NCBI GenBank assembly: GCA_037043455.1
Contig: JAWPHD010011504.1
Location: 19,315-83,314, forward strand
Origin: Cyrtodaria siliqua
Taxonomy: Eukaryota > Mollusca > Bivalvia > Adapedonta > Hiatellidae
Direction: 5' to 3'
DNA length: 64,000 nucleotides
Below the pieces are notes generated by a model. The model was not told the origin of the DNA. It worked only from the letters and a program-made list of their open reading frames with translations, and did not search any database. Shown here in pieces: positions 47,770 to 59,402 of the stretch. Every line of letters begins with the position of its first letter. The first letter of the stretch is position 1. Both the position numbers and the translations under genes were made by a program.

Positions 47770-48062
47770 ATTAGATATTAAAAGGGGCATTAACTCTGCC
47801 AAAATGAATACCGGAGTTATTGGACATGTGAGGTAAGATGAAGATGTTTGTGAAGATTCATGAACATAGGTCAAATACTTTTCAAGTTATGGTCATTAAT
47901 GAGCTTTGTTAGGTTGCAGGTTAAACTTTTATGAAAAGAGGCATAACTCATAATGAAAATCGGTTAGGTTGCAGGTTAAAGTGGAGGGACGACGGACTAT
48001 GATGACGGATGGATGACAGACAAAGTTATCCCTAAGGATCTGCCATGCTACGCAGGCAACAC
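47770..48062 (+). mobile_element. Array-class repeat copy ending GACGGATGGATGACAGAC
   Basis: Contains TTCATGAACATAGGTCAAAT, ACTTTTCAAGTTATGG and GGCATAACTC, and ends in a degenerate GACG microsatellite, then CCATGCTACGCAGGC and AACACAAAAACA. It matches 48536-48785. Confidence 0.75.
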
Positions 48063-48535
48063 AAAAACAATCATTTACCTTAAAAGAAGGATGTTTAACT
48101 TATAAACCATGCACTGGTTGTTTTGAAAATAATCATCCGTCAAGTCATGACTGTCTTATTGGCTGACAACCAATCATTTGCCTGTACGGCACTGGTCAGT
48201 TCCACATCACTGAAATGAAAAGTGAACATCAGTGACAATTAAAATCTTCCATGTATATGATCAGATAAGAAAACCTTTTATTCTGATATTCAGCATGAGT
48301 AAAAAGATAAGTAAAACATACTCATAGAAGCTGTATTTTATTTCTGAACACGCTGAAGCCATTAATTTAGAGTAAGCATTAAAGTGCGATATCAACTTTC
48401 TATTTTGATAGCTTCTAAATTTTGAATTGAATCGAATTGGGTTTTAAGGCGCACCAACACATGAAAGGTTATATGGCGCCTAACAGGCATGAACATGCCA
48501 GGCTTATCCTTAGCTTCTACATGGCACCTGCCGTG

Positions 48536-48785
48536 AGCTTGGTCAGGTTGCAGGTTAAAGTTTTATGAAAGGAGGCATAATTCTGATATAATGAAAGTCA
48601 AGAGTTATTGGACATGTGTAACAACATTCCTTGGGTTAAGATGAAGGTGTTTGTGAAGTTTCATGAACATAGGTCAAATACTTTTCAAGTTATGGCCTAG
48701 GATGAAAGTTAAAGTGATGGACGACGATGACGGACGACAGACAAAGTGATTCCTGCTGCCATGCTACGCAGGCGACTAAAAAAAA
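48536..48785 (+). mobile_element. Second copy of the 47770-48062 repeat
   Basis: Same landmarks (GTTTCATGAACATAGGTCAA, GACGACGATGACGGACGACA) and the same end (GCCATGCTACGCAGGCGACT, then AAAAAAAACA). Confidence 0.75.
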
Positions 48786-48789
48786 CAGA

Positions 48790-50098
48790 TTATCAAAAAG
48801 ATTCATTCGCGGAAGTCTGTAGCGTCAAGTCGTATTCTTTCTGTAATTGATTATCAATTATCTATATTTCCCACAGGAAAAGTAACAAACTAAGAGGCAG
48901 GAGATATAAAAAAAATATTATTTTGTGCATTTGTTTTTTTAAATAAGGAAAAGTTGTTCGTTATTTTAATAAAAATAACAAATATTGTTGCTTTAAGACT
49001 TATATAGAAATGTGTTGATATTCATCAAAATTACTTGAAAAGATAATTCAATGCATCCTGTTTTTGTTCAAATGGATCCTCTGGTCATACTAAGTAGGCA
49101 CGGATACAAAAGGGGTTGGGTAGGGAACTCTGATAAAGCCTAACAAACACAATTCTTTTTAACCTATTTTTTTTCTCACAGGTTTTTGCTAGGATGGTTA
49201 TAATAGAATCACTGCGATAAAATTACCAGTACACGTTACCATTGGTAGTTGTTGGTTTGTTGTTGCTTTTTGTTTGTTTTGTAATTTGTTTCAAAAAGAA
49301 TATATGGTAATGTTGAAATATCATTATTTACGAAAAGGCATAAACAGACACCAATGCATGAGTCTATATTCATTCAAAGTTTTGTGTTACGGGTAAAAAG
49401 TAACAAGAAAGGAGTAAAACCAGCAACAACTTTAAAATATAATCAACACATTTATTTAAATACTACAATGAAAATGAAAAACATTCACTTACATATAATA
49501 CGTATAATGGATCCAGTATTCCTTGAACTCCGATATACAAATAAAATCCAAATAATATTACATTAGCAAGTGTCCCTTTAATCAAAGTTGTCAAGTGTCC
49601 CTTTAATAATGTTTGTCAAGTGTCCCTTTAATCCAATTTCATTTCGAGATTTTCCTGGTTTATTATTTCACAGTAGTCCAAATGTCCAAATAATCCAATG
49701 TTACTAGATGAGCACAATATTATTTTTTTTCCTCTCACAATATATTTTAATTCGCAGCATCCAATATTTTGTAAATTCTCAATTAAAATATTGAACCAGA
49801 TATTTCCACTTTAATACTGAAACCAAACATCAACCCAAAAATGGCTGTATTTATACTATAAAAGAATGTCATAGAACATTAGACTATTCAAGTTTTTTTT
49901 AGATAACGTTAAAGTGGTTAATAGCACGGATTATGATTGCTTAAAATTGCTAAAAATAGATTTCATTCGTACAAATATGTACGATTTTGTCCGATAACAG
50001 ATTGGGAATCTATTAAATTTGATTGTACAATTTGATAATGTCATTGCAACCTTTTACCATAAATGGCATATTTACAAAGAAAATCATTGCAAATAAAA
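48790..50098. other. AT-rich stretch with a short triplicate
   Basis: No gene seen. AAGTGTCCCTTTAAT occurs three times at 49567-49632, spaced about 27 bp. Confidence 0.5.
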
Positions 50099-50254
50099 AA
50101 CAAGAGGTCAATGACCTTGAAGCTCTACTGATAGATTTTGAAAGCTAGATCAGCATTCCTGTGGTTTCATAAAAATCTGTCAAGTAGTTTCAGAGGAGTA
50201 GTCTCTACAAGTTGAAGTTGCTGATCTCTGATCATCATCAGTAGAGCTAAAAAC
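50099..50254 (+). mobile_element. Minimal complete family F element, 156 bp
   Basis: Head AACAAGAGGTCAATGACCTT, then GAAGCTCTACTGATAG; one partial monomer (GTAGTTTCAGAGGAGTAGTC); tail TGATCTCTGATC, then CATCAGTAGAGCTAAAAAC. Both ends are present without a tandem core, which fixes the element's boundaries. AAAAACAA occurs at both junctions and could be a target duplication or coincidence. Confidence 0.85.
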
Positions 50255-50904
50255 AATGGAGTTTACAGTTTGCTGAGATGACATTTAAGTCCTAAATTGG
50301 TTTAAAAACAAAATGCCATATATAAAAAAAAAAGAAATCAGCTCTAAAAAGTAGGTCAAGGTCATAGATGAAATAGATGCGTCCAAAAAGAGACACTACC
50401 CAAGACATAACTATGTCAAAATAGAATGTTTTGTCTTCCAAAGATTAAGCTATAAACTTAGGTTTAAAGCATCTTGATGCTTTTAAGATAGTGCATAAAA
50501 GAAGAGTAAAACATATGGTCAGTAACAACAGATTGGATGTTTACCTAAACCAAAATTATTGCACATGTCATATGCTATGTTATGTTGGGTTCTTCGGACA
50601 ACCAGGGAGCCCATGATTAATTTGCACCTATAGCCTTAAGCACCCATCTAGATAATGCTATAAGGAATCCGAACATAAAAGTTGGTTGAGCTAAGTCAAA
50701 TGGTTTGAGATATAGACATTATACAACAGCTTACATGCAAACCTTGATATAGAGAATATTATGTCAGTGCCTTTTACTATCAAGTTTATTAGGCGAGGCT
50801 TAGAAAACGAAGAATGGCGAGGTACTGACATAATATTCTATTTATCATGTAGATTATCCACATTTTCTGTATGAATTACTATTATTACCTATTTCTCAGA
50901 ATGT

Positions 50905-51010
50905 TACGCTTATCGAGGACGCCGCCATGTTGTTGTTTTTTGTTTGTTTTATGACGTCGAGCAACGTTACGTACATGACGTCAGATAACGTTACGTACAA
51001 TAAACGTCGA
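50905..51010. promoter_or_regulatory. CRE-rich CpG patch
   Basis: Two adjacent 24-bp units each contain a TGACGTC word, AACGTT and ACGTAC. The second has the full CRE palindrome TGACGTCA (50977-50984 region). GCCGCCATG lies just upstream. Such spacing could bind CREB/ATF-type factors. No flanking exon confirms a promoter. Confidence 0.4.
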
Positions 51011-51040
51011 GGGATTCCGCATTGACTTGCTCTATTGGTA

Positions 51041-51463
51041 AGGCAAAATAAAATTATACCTGTGTTTACTGTAACATTGCTGAAAAAAATAGGGTAGGTA
51101 CGGTAGGTAGGCATTTTATTTTGGTGTTGTTTTTATGGCGAAGTTACATTTAAGGTGACGATGAGCTTTGATGGATGGGAAAATGCGGTATTTTAAAAAC
51201 TACAGTAGATAACAATATGAAATTGTGTATGTTTTATTGTTTCCCAAAAGGCCTGGCAACAACTGGCTCTTTTCCCAATCACTTGCAATTATTGCAAAGG
51301 GGCAAAACAGTTTAATTTATTTTTCGCAAGTCCGGAAGAGGGTCAGTTCCAACAGCAGGACAATGAACACGTGCTCGCGTGAACATAATTATTTTTTCCA
51401 GAGTCGGGGGAGTTTTCAGAGGGTCGGTCGGGTTACAGTAAACTCAGGTATAATTTTATTTAG
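51041..51463. mobile_element. Inverted-repeat-bounded segment
   Basis: GGCAAAATAAAATTATACCT, then GTGTTTACTGTAAC at 51041-51074 is inverted at 51430-51463 with about three differences, enclosing 355 bp. It may be a MITE or two opposed copies of one repeat. The 84-codon plus-strand frame inside shows no domain. Confidence 0.55.
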
Positions 51464-51784
51464 CCTAAGTGCCAAATAAAGCAAAATTGAATAGGCCTTT
51501 ATTGGGCAGAAAAGTGCACATCTGCATGATAAAGACATTTATTGCACACTTTATTGGCAATCACAATTGTAATTTCATGGAAGCCCTGAATATAAAGAAG
51601 ACAAAATTACTTACATAAAACTCTAATACAATCAGAAAACTAAGGCCCAACTATGGTTGAGCTAGGACAAGAAATGTAAGAGATCTACCTCTAGCTCTAA
51701 ACACAGCTTACACACAGAGCTCGATGTTGACTGGGACAACCAACGCGATTACAAAAAATCTTTCTTTCACATTACGTTTTACTA

Positions 51785-52012
51785 GTACCCCTTGGCCAAA
51801 ACATTGTCCCTTAGCCTTAGTCCACGTAGTCCAGTGTATCTCAGTATGACTATCTGACACCTATGAGCACGTTAATGAACCACAGGTGAGGAATAGGAAT
51901 ACAAAAGTAAAAGCAGGTCAGGTTCCCAGATTCCTATGTATCCTACCCCTCTCTCTGGAGTGGCTCTAAATAACATACTGTGTGTTTATGATCCCTTAAA
52001 CAACATTCAATT
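51785..52012 (+). mobile_element. 5'-truncated copy of the 36188-36505 SINE
   Basis: Matches from CTTGGCCAAAACATTGTCCC onward: GAGCACGTTAATGAACC, CCTATGTATCCTACCCCTCT, CTGGAGTGGCTCTAAATAAC and CCTTAAACAACATTCAATTT. The tRNA-like head is gone. Confidence 0.8.
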
Positions 52013-52139
52013 TGTACATATTCACTAATATTAATTAATATGATGCATTAAGTACTTATAAATTATATGTGAGATCAGAGAACACTCTATTTAAAGTGTA
52101 TGTACAAGATCTAGAAATTAATATTCATTTAAATTAATA

Positions 52140-52345
52140 TATGATTCAGCAATAAAAACAAATTGAGTCAAGTTTTCCAGATCAAACATTTTCATAAATA
52201 ATAATTAAACTGAAAGATACATGTGGCTTAATTTCATAGTGCAAACCTTTTCCACATTTCATATGCAACTGAATAACTGATAGCTTTTATTTGTAATTGG
52301 AGTGACACCAACCACTCTTCCAGATCGCCTTCAGTCCCTTTAAAG
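52140..52345. repeat. Dispersed repeat, copy 2
   Basis: See 42240-42420. This copy is followed by CCTTTAAAGGGACACTGTCC. Confidence 0.65.
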
Positions 52346-52609
52346 GGACACTGTCCGCAAGTAAGCAGATATTAAGCATAGTCATATAACTTTCTGCTTT
52401 TTATTCAGTGAAATGTATGCATGAAAACATGAGCATAGACCCAGATAAGTCAGTTGTAATAAATAAATTTGTGAGTTTGAAAAGTTTTATTTATAATAAA
52501 TTTGTAAACAATGTGGGACCCACAATATTTACAGTCTGTGCTGATCATGTGACATCCGTTGTTGGCAAAGTAGGTTTTCTATACAGTATGTCTTACATAA
52601 TACATCTGG

Positions 52610-53640
52610 CCGGCCATTTAGCTCCGTTAGAAGCGGGGTCTTTAGACTACCGCTGCTCTACTGACTGAGCTAACAAGACCAGCCTGACAATTCTACATCA
52701 ACAAGCTACCCGTTAAATATCTATGAAACGTGACACTCTCCCTATAAATTGGATTTTTTCCTCCAATTTGCATGTTTCTCGAGTTTGACTCAGGCGCGGA
52801 TGGTCTGCATGGGACACCGTGCATGAAAACACCAAATGTCACAGGCATAGAAAAATATGCAGCCAGACCGGGGCTCAGACCCGGAACCTTTGGACAACCG
52901 TACCATTGCTCTACTGACTAAGCATACAGGCTAGACAATGCTACATTAATTTATGTTATATGCAGTTATCTTACGACCCATGACAAAAAATAATACCCCT
53001 ACAAATCAGATTTCGGGTTCAGAGAATTGTTTCCATGTTTCTTGGATTCTCTTTAGTCATAGTCATGCATGGACGACTACATATCAAAGTGCTAGAAAAA
53101 TATTCAGCCAAGCAAGGGATAAAACCCGGGACCTTGTGACTGCTGGTCAGATGCTCTACTGACTGAGCTAATTGAATGCGGACGAAGATACGGTGTTTGA
53201 TATCTATGAATTGTGACAAACTCTCCCTACAAATTGGAATTTCGTTTGAATCATTTGCAAGATTCTCGGAGTCTACCGGTATACAGTCAATCTTGCATAA
53301 TGTCACTGGGCTAAAAAATTCGCAGCAGGGTCAGGGCTTCTGAACCTTTGGACTACCATTCTAATGCTCTACCGACTGGTCAGCCTGGTAGCATGGTCCT
53401 GCAGGGATCGCCAAATGTCATAGGGCGAAAAATATGCATCTGCATGCAGGACTTTTGCACTACCGTGTCATTGCTCTAACGACTAAGCTAACTGGAAGTG
53501 ATTTTATATGGTATAGTGGTTCTGGTGCGGGGGCAGGTTGGCTTGGGGGTGGGATGGAAATCATATACCTTTCAATGGAGTTGGGGGCGTGGCTAGTGCA
53601 TAAAATACACATCTACGAATGGCGAGACGATTTTTGATAT
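52610..53640 (-). repeat. Tandem array of tRNA-like units, five copies
   Basis: On the minus strand each unit has an A-box region like TTAGCTCAGTCAGTAGAGC; the plus-strand GCTCTA word is at 52655, 52908, 53153, 53366 and 53473. Several have a B-box-like region (for example CCCGGGTTTTATCCC; CCGGGTCTGAGCCCCGG). Linkers share AAACTCTCCCTACAAATTGG and AAATGTCACAGG. None folds into an intact tRNA. The array suggests SINE units duplicated in tandem. Confidence 0.75.
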
Positions 53641-53862
53641 CTATAAATGTCCACCCACTATGATAGGATAGGGCCTATCCCATCCGGGGGTGGGGGCCAC
53701 CCCTCCCTCTCCCACTGAGCTGATATGGAAAAACATAACTGACTGACGCATCCGCCGTCCCTAACCCACCATGACCTTACCTACAGCATAGGAATTAATA
53801 AAATGATGCAAAACATGTAAAAAGTATTTCAGGCAGAACTTCTACAAGTTTACAAATTACAT

Positions 53863-54116
53863 CACAGGTATTCGGCACGTAATTTGGTCACTACAACCCC
53901 CCCCCCCCCCCTCCCCCACCCCACCCACCCTCAGAAAAAGACAAAAACATCCAAAAAGTAATTTAATTTTAATAACATTTTAAATATTTTTTATAAAAAA
54001 AAAGTTATTCATATATATTTACTCCCAGAAAATATGAAGAAAAAAAAAATAGTGGGGGAGGGGGGGAGGGGGGGGACCAAATTTGTAGTGACCAAATTAC
54101 GCGCCAAATACCTGTG
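53863..54116. mobile_element. hAT-like MITE with 8-bp target duplication
   Basis: The 254-bp element has inverted ends CACAGGTATTCGGCACGTAA and TTTGGTCACTACAA (left), matched inverted on the right with three changes. AATTACAT directly repeats at 53855-53862 and 54117-54124, the 8-bp duplication expected of hAT elements. Just inside the ends are a long C-run (left) and G-runs (right), so the arms keep pairing through homopurine/homopyrimidine tracts. Confidence 0.9.
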
Positions 54117-54389
54117 AATTACATAGAGTGGGTGGGGTAATTTGTATTGATCTTCGAATTCCTGTGCCTAAAGGAATGACAACCTATCAAAATTATCCCC
54201 AACTGAATAAATTATCCCACAGTATTGATGAATATTAAGCATGCAAAATTCGGCCTCAAAACTCATTGTTCCTTACCTGTCTTACTCTTCTCATGACTGA
54301 CGATTTTCATAACCCATGCTATGAAATCTATCAGCCGGAACCGGATGTCTGACTGATCTCATGGGCTGACTGGTCTCATGCTACACCGG

Positions 54390-56305
54390 TTCTAGGGTGC
54401 ACCAAACCTCACACTTACCCTACCGTCAACCCATTAAAACAGGACAGTGTAAATAAAGAAATCCCCGCCATGATCTAATCTCTAACCAACAAAGCAGCAT
54501 CAATAGGCAATATAAGTAAAACATAAATATGCTCGTGTAAATATAATACAAAAAAAGCAATAGCCTAGAAAGCCACAATGAAGGTATTCAATGACTTTGC
54601 AGAAGCCAGAGCAGTAAGAGAATAAACCATTAAGGGCACGACAAGAAAGATCATGGACAAACATCAAACACCACCGTCCCAGTGGGCTTTAGGTAGGCGT
54701 CATCATAGGGTCCACAGCCTGTCCGGTCATCGTACAATTAAAGAGGAAAGCATAGTTGCGAACTGTAAAAGGGTCCACCACCAAGCATGCAGTACGTTGC
54801 AAAATGATAGGGTTATAACCTCTTTTGATAAACTTTTTAACAAGTTTAACAAAGATAGTATGAAAGTGATCATGACCTAGAATTTTACGAAGTTTATAAA
54901 TCACATCACCATAGAAGTCAGGTTGTGATAGTCCTTGTCGCAGAAGAGTCCTTAAATTACTTTTATATTTGGAAAGAAGATCAGGGTTACGATAATAAAA
55001 TTTTGCAAAGGTTTTACGAAGTTTATGGTAACGGTAACCATGATTGAGCAACTTTTTAGTTATACAAAGATTACGAATATTAAAGTCCTCAACTCGAGTA
55101 CAAGCTCTAGAAAAACGAATAAGTTGAGACACATATACCCCATAAGAAGTTGCTCGGGGAACATCCCCATCCAAGTGGGGATAATTAACAATGTCAAAAT
55201 TAAAATCATCTCTCTTGTCATAGATTTTGCTAATTATTTCACCATTTTCAATCGAGAGATCTAAATCAAGAAAAGTAGCGTTATTATCAGATATATTAGC
55301 TTTGTTAAGCTGAAGTTCTTTAGGATAAATATAATTAACCATAGTTGGAAAGAAAGGGTTGTCAATGTTCAATATGTCATCCAGATACCGAGAGGTGTCA
55401 TTAAAGGCTTCAATAACATCTGCGTGGGTATCTGGTGAAAGACTCAACATAAAATCCCTTTCATAGCAAAATAAGAACAAATCTGCGACAAGTGGTGCAC
55501 AGTTCATACCCATAGGGATACCAACAATTTGTCTATAAACGGTGGTTCCATACCTGACGAAAATATTATCTAATAGGAAGATGAGTGCTTCACAAACTTC
55601 ATAGCAAGTCCACATAGTATAATTGTCAAAACTGCCTTTAGTAAAAAACGCTTTTATATTATTACATGCCAAAAATGTAGTATTTTCTCTAGCAAATGTT
55701 TTTTGAATAAGAGAAATTAGCTTGTCTTTAATAAGGTGATGTGGTAAGGTCGTATATCGTGTAGAGAAGTCATAAGTGCTTATTGATGAAACTTGACCTT
55801 TCTTGAAAATTTTATCAAAAACGTCTCCTGAATTTTTTATAGACCAAAATAAATTAATCCCAGAGTTTTCATAAGTTTTATCACAATATAGTTTAACGTG
55901 ATCGTTAACGGCAGTAAGACAAGAAGTTAAAAGTTTGGAGATGTTTTTGTGGTGCAGGCACTAGAATTCGAAATCAAGCGAGCCTTATATGGATTTTTAT
56001 GTAATTTAGGAATCCAGTACATAGTAGGCAGCTTATTTTGCTTATCGTTTACACCAGCCTTGAAAGTAGTGCACCGAGTGATATGTGCGGAAACAACATC
56101 ATCCTCGGTAGAATTAACTGGAGTATACGAATTGGTGCTGCCGAGTTCCAGAGATAAAACATTGACGTAATGTAGGCGTCAAACAATAATTACATTATTA
56201 GCTGCTTTATCTGCAGGAACTAAAACAAACTTATTATTTGTTTGTTTTACTATACAGTGACAGTTGAGTACATTTCTGTATAATGTAGACATATTTCTGG
56301 TAAAA
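54390..56305 (-). pseudogene. Penelope-like reverse transcriptase, nearly full but broken
   Basis: Reading the minus strand: NKFVLVPADKAANNVIIV, then a TGA where a codon is expected, RLHYVN; LPTMYWIPKLHKNPYKARLI and SNSSACTT, then a frameshift; ISKLLTSCLTAV, FWSIKNSGDVF, YDFSTRYTTLPHHL; then an uninterrupted frame from about 55870 to 54689. That frame has the catalytic blocks VGIPMGMNCAPLVADLFL and RYLDDILNI, then TFLDLDL, YDKRDDFNFDIVNYPHLDG and YGVYVSQLIRFSR, and ends PMMTPT. The spacing between PKLHK and the catalytic blocks fits Penelope-like RTs. No GIY-YIG endonuclease follows. The 3' UTR runs to about 54390. This is a retroelement, not a host gene. Placement in the Penelope group is less certain than its being an RT. 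Confidence 0.85.
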
Positions 56306-56663
56306 CACATGTTAATATAGAAATATATGTTTGATCATTCCGCATTGTCGTAATACTTGTCGTAATAGTTGCCTCTGCAGAAAGCCGATTTTATTAGATA
56401 AATAATTAGTGTTAGTCTGCGAGTAGTGTACACTATAGTGTGTCATGTTTTAAAATTGGCGGATGGACTGACTATACAGCTAGAAATAAGATGTTATGAG
56501 AATACAGTTTTAAATGTTTGATGTTTTTTTATTATAAAATATAGAAAGATTCAAACAAATAAAATATCCGATGAGTACATGGTTTCAATTTGCGTACGAA
56601 TAGAAAAAGAAAACCCACACTGTATTTCTGTGTTTACGACGGACACATCGACAGTTATAACTA

Positions 56664-57722
56664 GTAATACAATAAGTAATACATGACCTAACAGTTGTAC
56701 AATAGGTAATACATGACCTAACAGTTGTACAATAGGTAATACATTACTTAACAGTTGTACAATAGGCCATACATGACCTAACAGTTGTACAATAGGTAAT
56801 ACATGACCTAACTGTTGTACGATAGGCAATACATTACCTGACCTAACTGTTGCACAATAGGTAATAGATGACCTAACAGTTGTACAATAGGTAATACATG
56901 ACCTAACAATTGTACAATAGGTAATACGTGACCTAACAGTTGTACAATAGGTAAAACATGACCTTACCTAACAGTTGTACAATAGGTAATACATACCTAA
57001 CAGTTGTACAATAGGTAATACTAACAGTTGTACAATAGGTAATACATACCTAACAGTTGTACAATATGTAATACATGACCTAACAGTTGTACACTAGGTA
57101 AAACATGACCTAACAGTTGTACAATAGGTAATACATACCTAACAGTTGTACAACAAGTAAAACATGACCTAACAGTTGTACAACAGGTAATACATGACCT
57201 AACAGTTGTACAATAGGTAATACATGACCTAACAGTAGTACAATAAGTAATACATGACCTAACAGTTGTACAATAGGTAATACATGACCTAACAGTTGTA
57301 CAATAAGTAATACATTACCTAACAGTTGTACATTAAGTAATACATGACCTTACAGTTGTACAATAAGTAATACATTACCTAACAGTTGTACAACAAGTAA
57401 TACATTACCTAACAGTTGTACAACAAATAATACATTACCTAACAGTTTCACAACAAGTAAAACATGACCTAACAGTTGCACAATAGGTAATACATGACCT
57501 AACAGTTGTACAATAGGTAATACATGACCTAACAGTTGTACAAGAGGTAATACATGACCTAACAGTTTCACAATAGGTAATACATGATCTAACAGTTGTA
57601 CAATATGTAATACATGACCTAACAGTTGTACAAGAGATAATACATTACCTAACCGTTGTTCAATAGGTAATACATTACCTAACAGTTGTACAATAGGTAA
57701 TACATTACCTAACAGTTGTACA
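56664..57722 (-). repeat. 30-bp minisatellite, about 35 copies
   Basis: Unit GACCTAACAGTTGTACAATA, then GGTAATACAT. The 30-bp period is in frame, giving periodic frames on the minus strand (LLGHVLPIVQ repeated) that are not genes. One further unit lies at 57977-58006 beyond the LINE fragment. Confidence 0.95.
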
Positions 57723-57976
57723 ACCAGACTGTTTGCTGATGATAGCTCATTATAGATGATATGGAAGGCATATTAAATCACGATTTACAAATACTTGTAT
57801 ATATAATAAATATATAATACTCGTGTTTATTCCTTGCTTTATATATATGCATTTTGTACCTAGCCATGTTTACCTGTTTGTATTGTTGTATTGTACTGTA
57901 TAAGGGGAGGACCGTAATTAAGGTTGATTGAACTTGCGGTCCGCCCGAGTGTTCTTATGGCAATAAAATATGTTTA
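57723..57976 (+). mobile_element. LINE fragment inserted in the 30-bp minisatellite
   Basis: RLFADDSSL at 57726-57752 is the catalytic block of non-LTR reverse transcriptases, followed after a frameshift by DDMEGILNHDLQIL. It then jumps to a 3' UTR-like part (GGGGAGGACCGTAATTAAGG, GGCAATAAAATATG with a polyadenylation signal). Minisatellite sequence AACAGTTGTACAA lies on both sides, fitting insertion into the array. The middle of the element is deleted. Confidence 0.8.
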
Positions 57977-58429
57977 AATCAACAGTTGTACAATAGGTGA
58001 TACATGGCTATGACTACGCAGTTGTCTATTTATAAGTTTAGTGCCTATATTGTGTCCTTATGTTTTTAACAAGGACACGATACTATTAAATATTCAGAAA
58101 ATATCATACACAAATAAATATTAATTTATCAATTTCATTATTATGTGTAGTGTTTACTCCGTTAGCGACTCATAATTAAACATAATTGTGTATGATTTAT
58201 TGTTGTTTTGCATCTTTTCCGGCTAAATCCTTATTACCATATGTCCTTAGGTCAAGGTAAATTATGTATTTTGTATATTAATGACATATGTTGTTTTTAT
58301 TTATTTTTAAAAAAATGATGTAAATGCGAGCGGGGTAAATGGTAAAAATTCATACAGGCAAAATTTGCCATACGGCATTCTTGTGATAGTATCGGTATTG
58401 TGTTTCATGTTGAAACTTATGGTTATAAC

Positions 58430-58560
58430 ATAGAATATAATATAATATAATAGAATAACTTTTATTTCCAAAGCAAGGGCCAAATATAGGCATATAATCA
58501 CATATATAATACAATTGGTAATGTGCATGTAAAAACAAAGACATTAACAATTAACAATAA
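58430..58560 (-). mobile_element. LINE 3' end with pentamer tail
   Basis: On the minus strand: CATATTTGGCCCTTGCTTTG-like sequence, then GGAAATAAAAGTTATTCTAT and short TTATA units. This looks like a LINE 3' UTR ending in a simple repeat. It may belong to the same element as 59880-60097, with the 73-bp minisatellite between them. Confidence 0.55.
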
Positions 58561-58745
58561 CATAACTAAGGCTTGATTATGATTTGTGAAACACAATTAA
58601 CTGAAGATAGCAAACTATATAAATAGTCTCAAGCAATTTTGTATTTTACATGAATAATTAGTTAGTTAGCATACACTAGTATTTAATTTGCTGAGGAATT
58701 TGCTTTAAAAGCTCAACACGTTTATAATAAACTTTAAATGTGAAA

Positions 58746-59402
58746 GTAGCAGTTATATTATCGTCTTCATGAACATACGTTATTGTATCATGTACCTTGT
58801 GTCGTTGGGATGTACTCAGTAGCAGTTATATTATCGTCTTCATGAACATACGTTATTGTATCATGTACCTTGTGTCGTTGGGATGTACTCAGTAGCAGTT
58901 ATATTATCGTCTTCATGAACATACGTTATTGTCTCATGTACCTTGTGTCGGTGGGATGTACTCAGTAGCAGTTATATTATCTTCTTCATGAACACACGTT
59001 ATTGTATCATGTACCTTGTGTCGTTGGGATGTACTCAGTAGCAGTTATATTATCGTCTTCATGAACACACGTTATTGTATCATGTACCTTGTGTCGTTGG
59101 GATGTACTCAGTAGCAGTTATATTATCGTCTTCATGAACACACGTTATTGTATCATGTACCTTGTGTCGTTGGGATGTACTCAGTAGCAGTTATATTATT
59201 GTCTTCATGAACATACGTTATTGTATCATGTACCTTGTGTCGATGGGATGTACTCAGTAGCAGTTATATTATCGTCTTCATGAACACACGTTATTGTATC
59301 ATGTACCTTGTGTCGTTGGGATGTACTCAGTAGCAGTTATATTATCGTCTTCATGAACACACGTTATTGTATCATGTACCTTGTGTCGGTGGGATGTACT
59401 CA
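58746..59402 (+). repeat. 73-bp minisatellite, nine copies
   Basis: Unit GTAGCAGTTATATTATCGTC, TTCATGAACATACGTTATTG, TATCATGTACCTTGTGTCGT, then TGGGATGTACTCA. Starts are every 73 bp from 58746. Copies differ at only a few positions (for example GAACATACG or GAACACACG), implying recent expansion. Confidence 0.95.

Noticed and set aside
53085..53175. Functional tRNA gene on the minus strand
   Set aside because: The T-arm has GGTTTTATCC instead of the GGTTCRA core and the acceptor stem does not pair.
54689..55672. Intact 327-residue reverse transcriptase gene
   Set aside because: The frame is open upstream without an ATG there, and the full RT extends to about 56305 with a stop and a frameshift, so this is the undamaged part of a broken element.
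56551..57571. Hydrophobic repeat protein (LLGHVLPIVQ units)
   Set aside because: Created by the 30-bp minisatellite; no start, signal or flanking exon structure.
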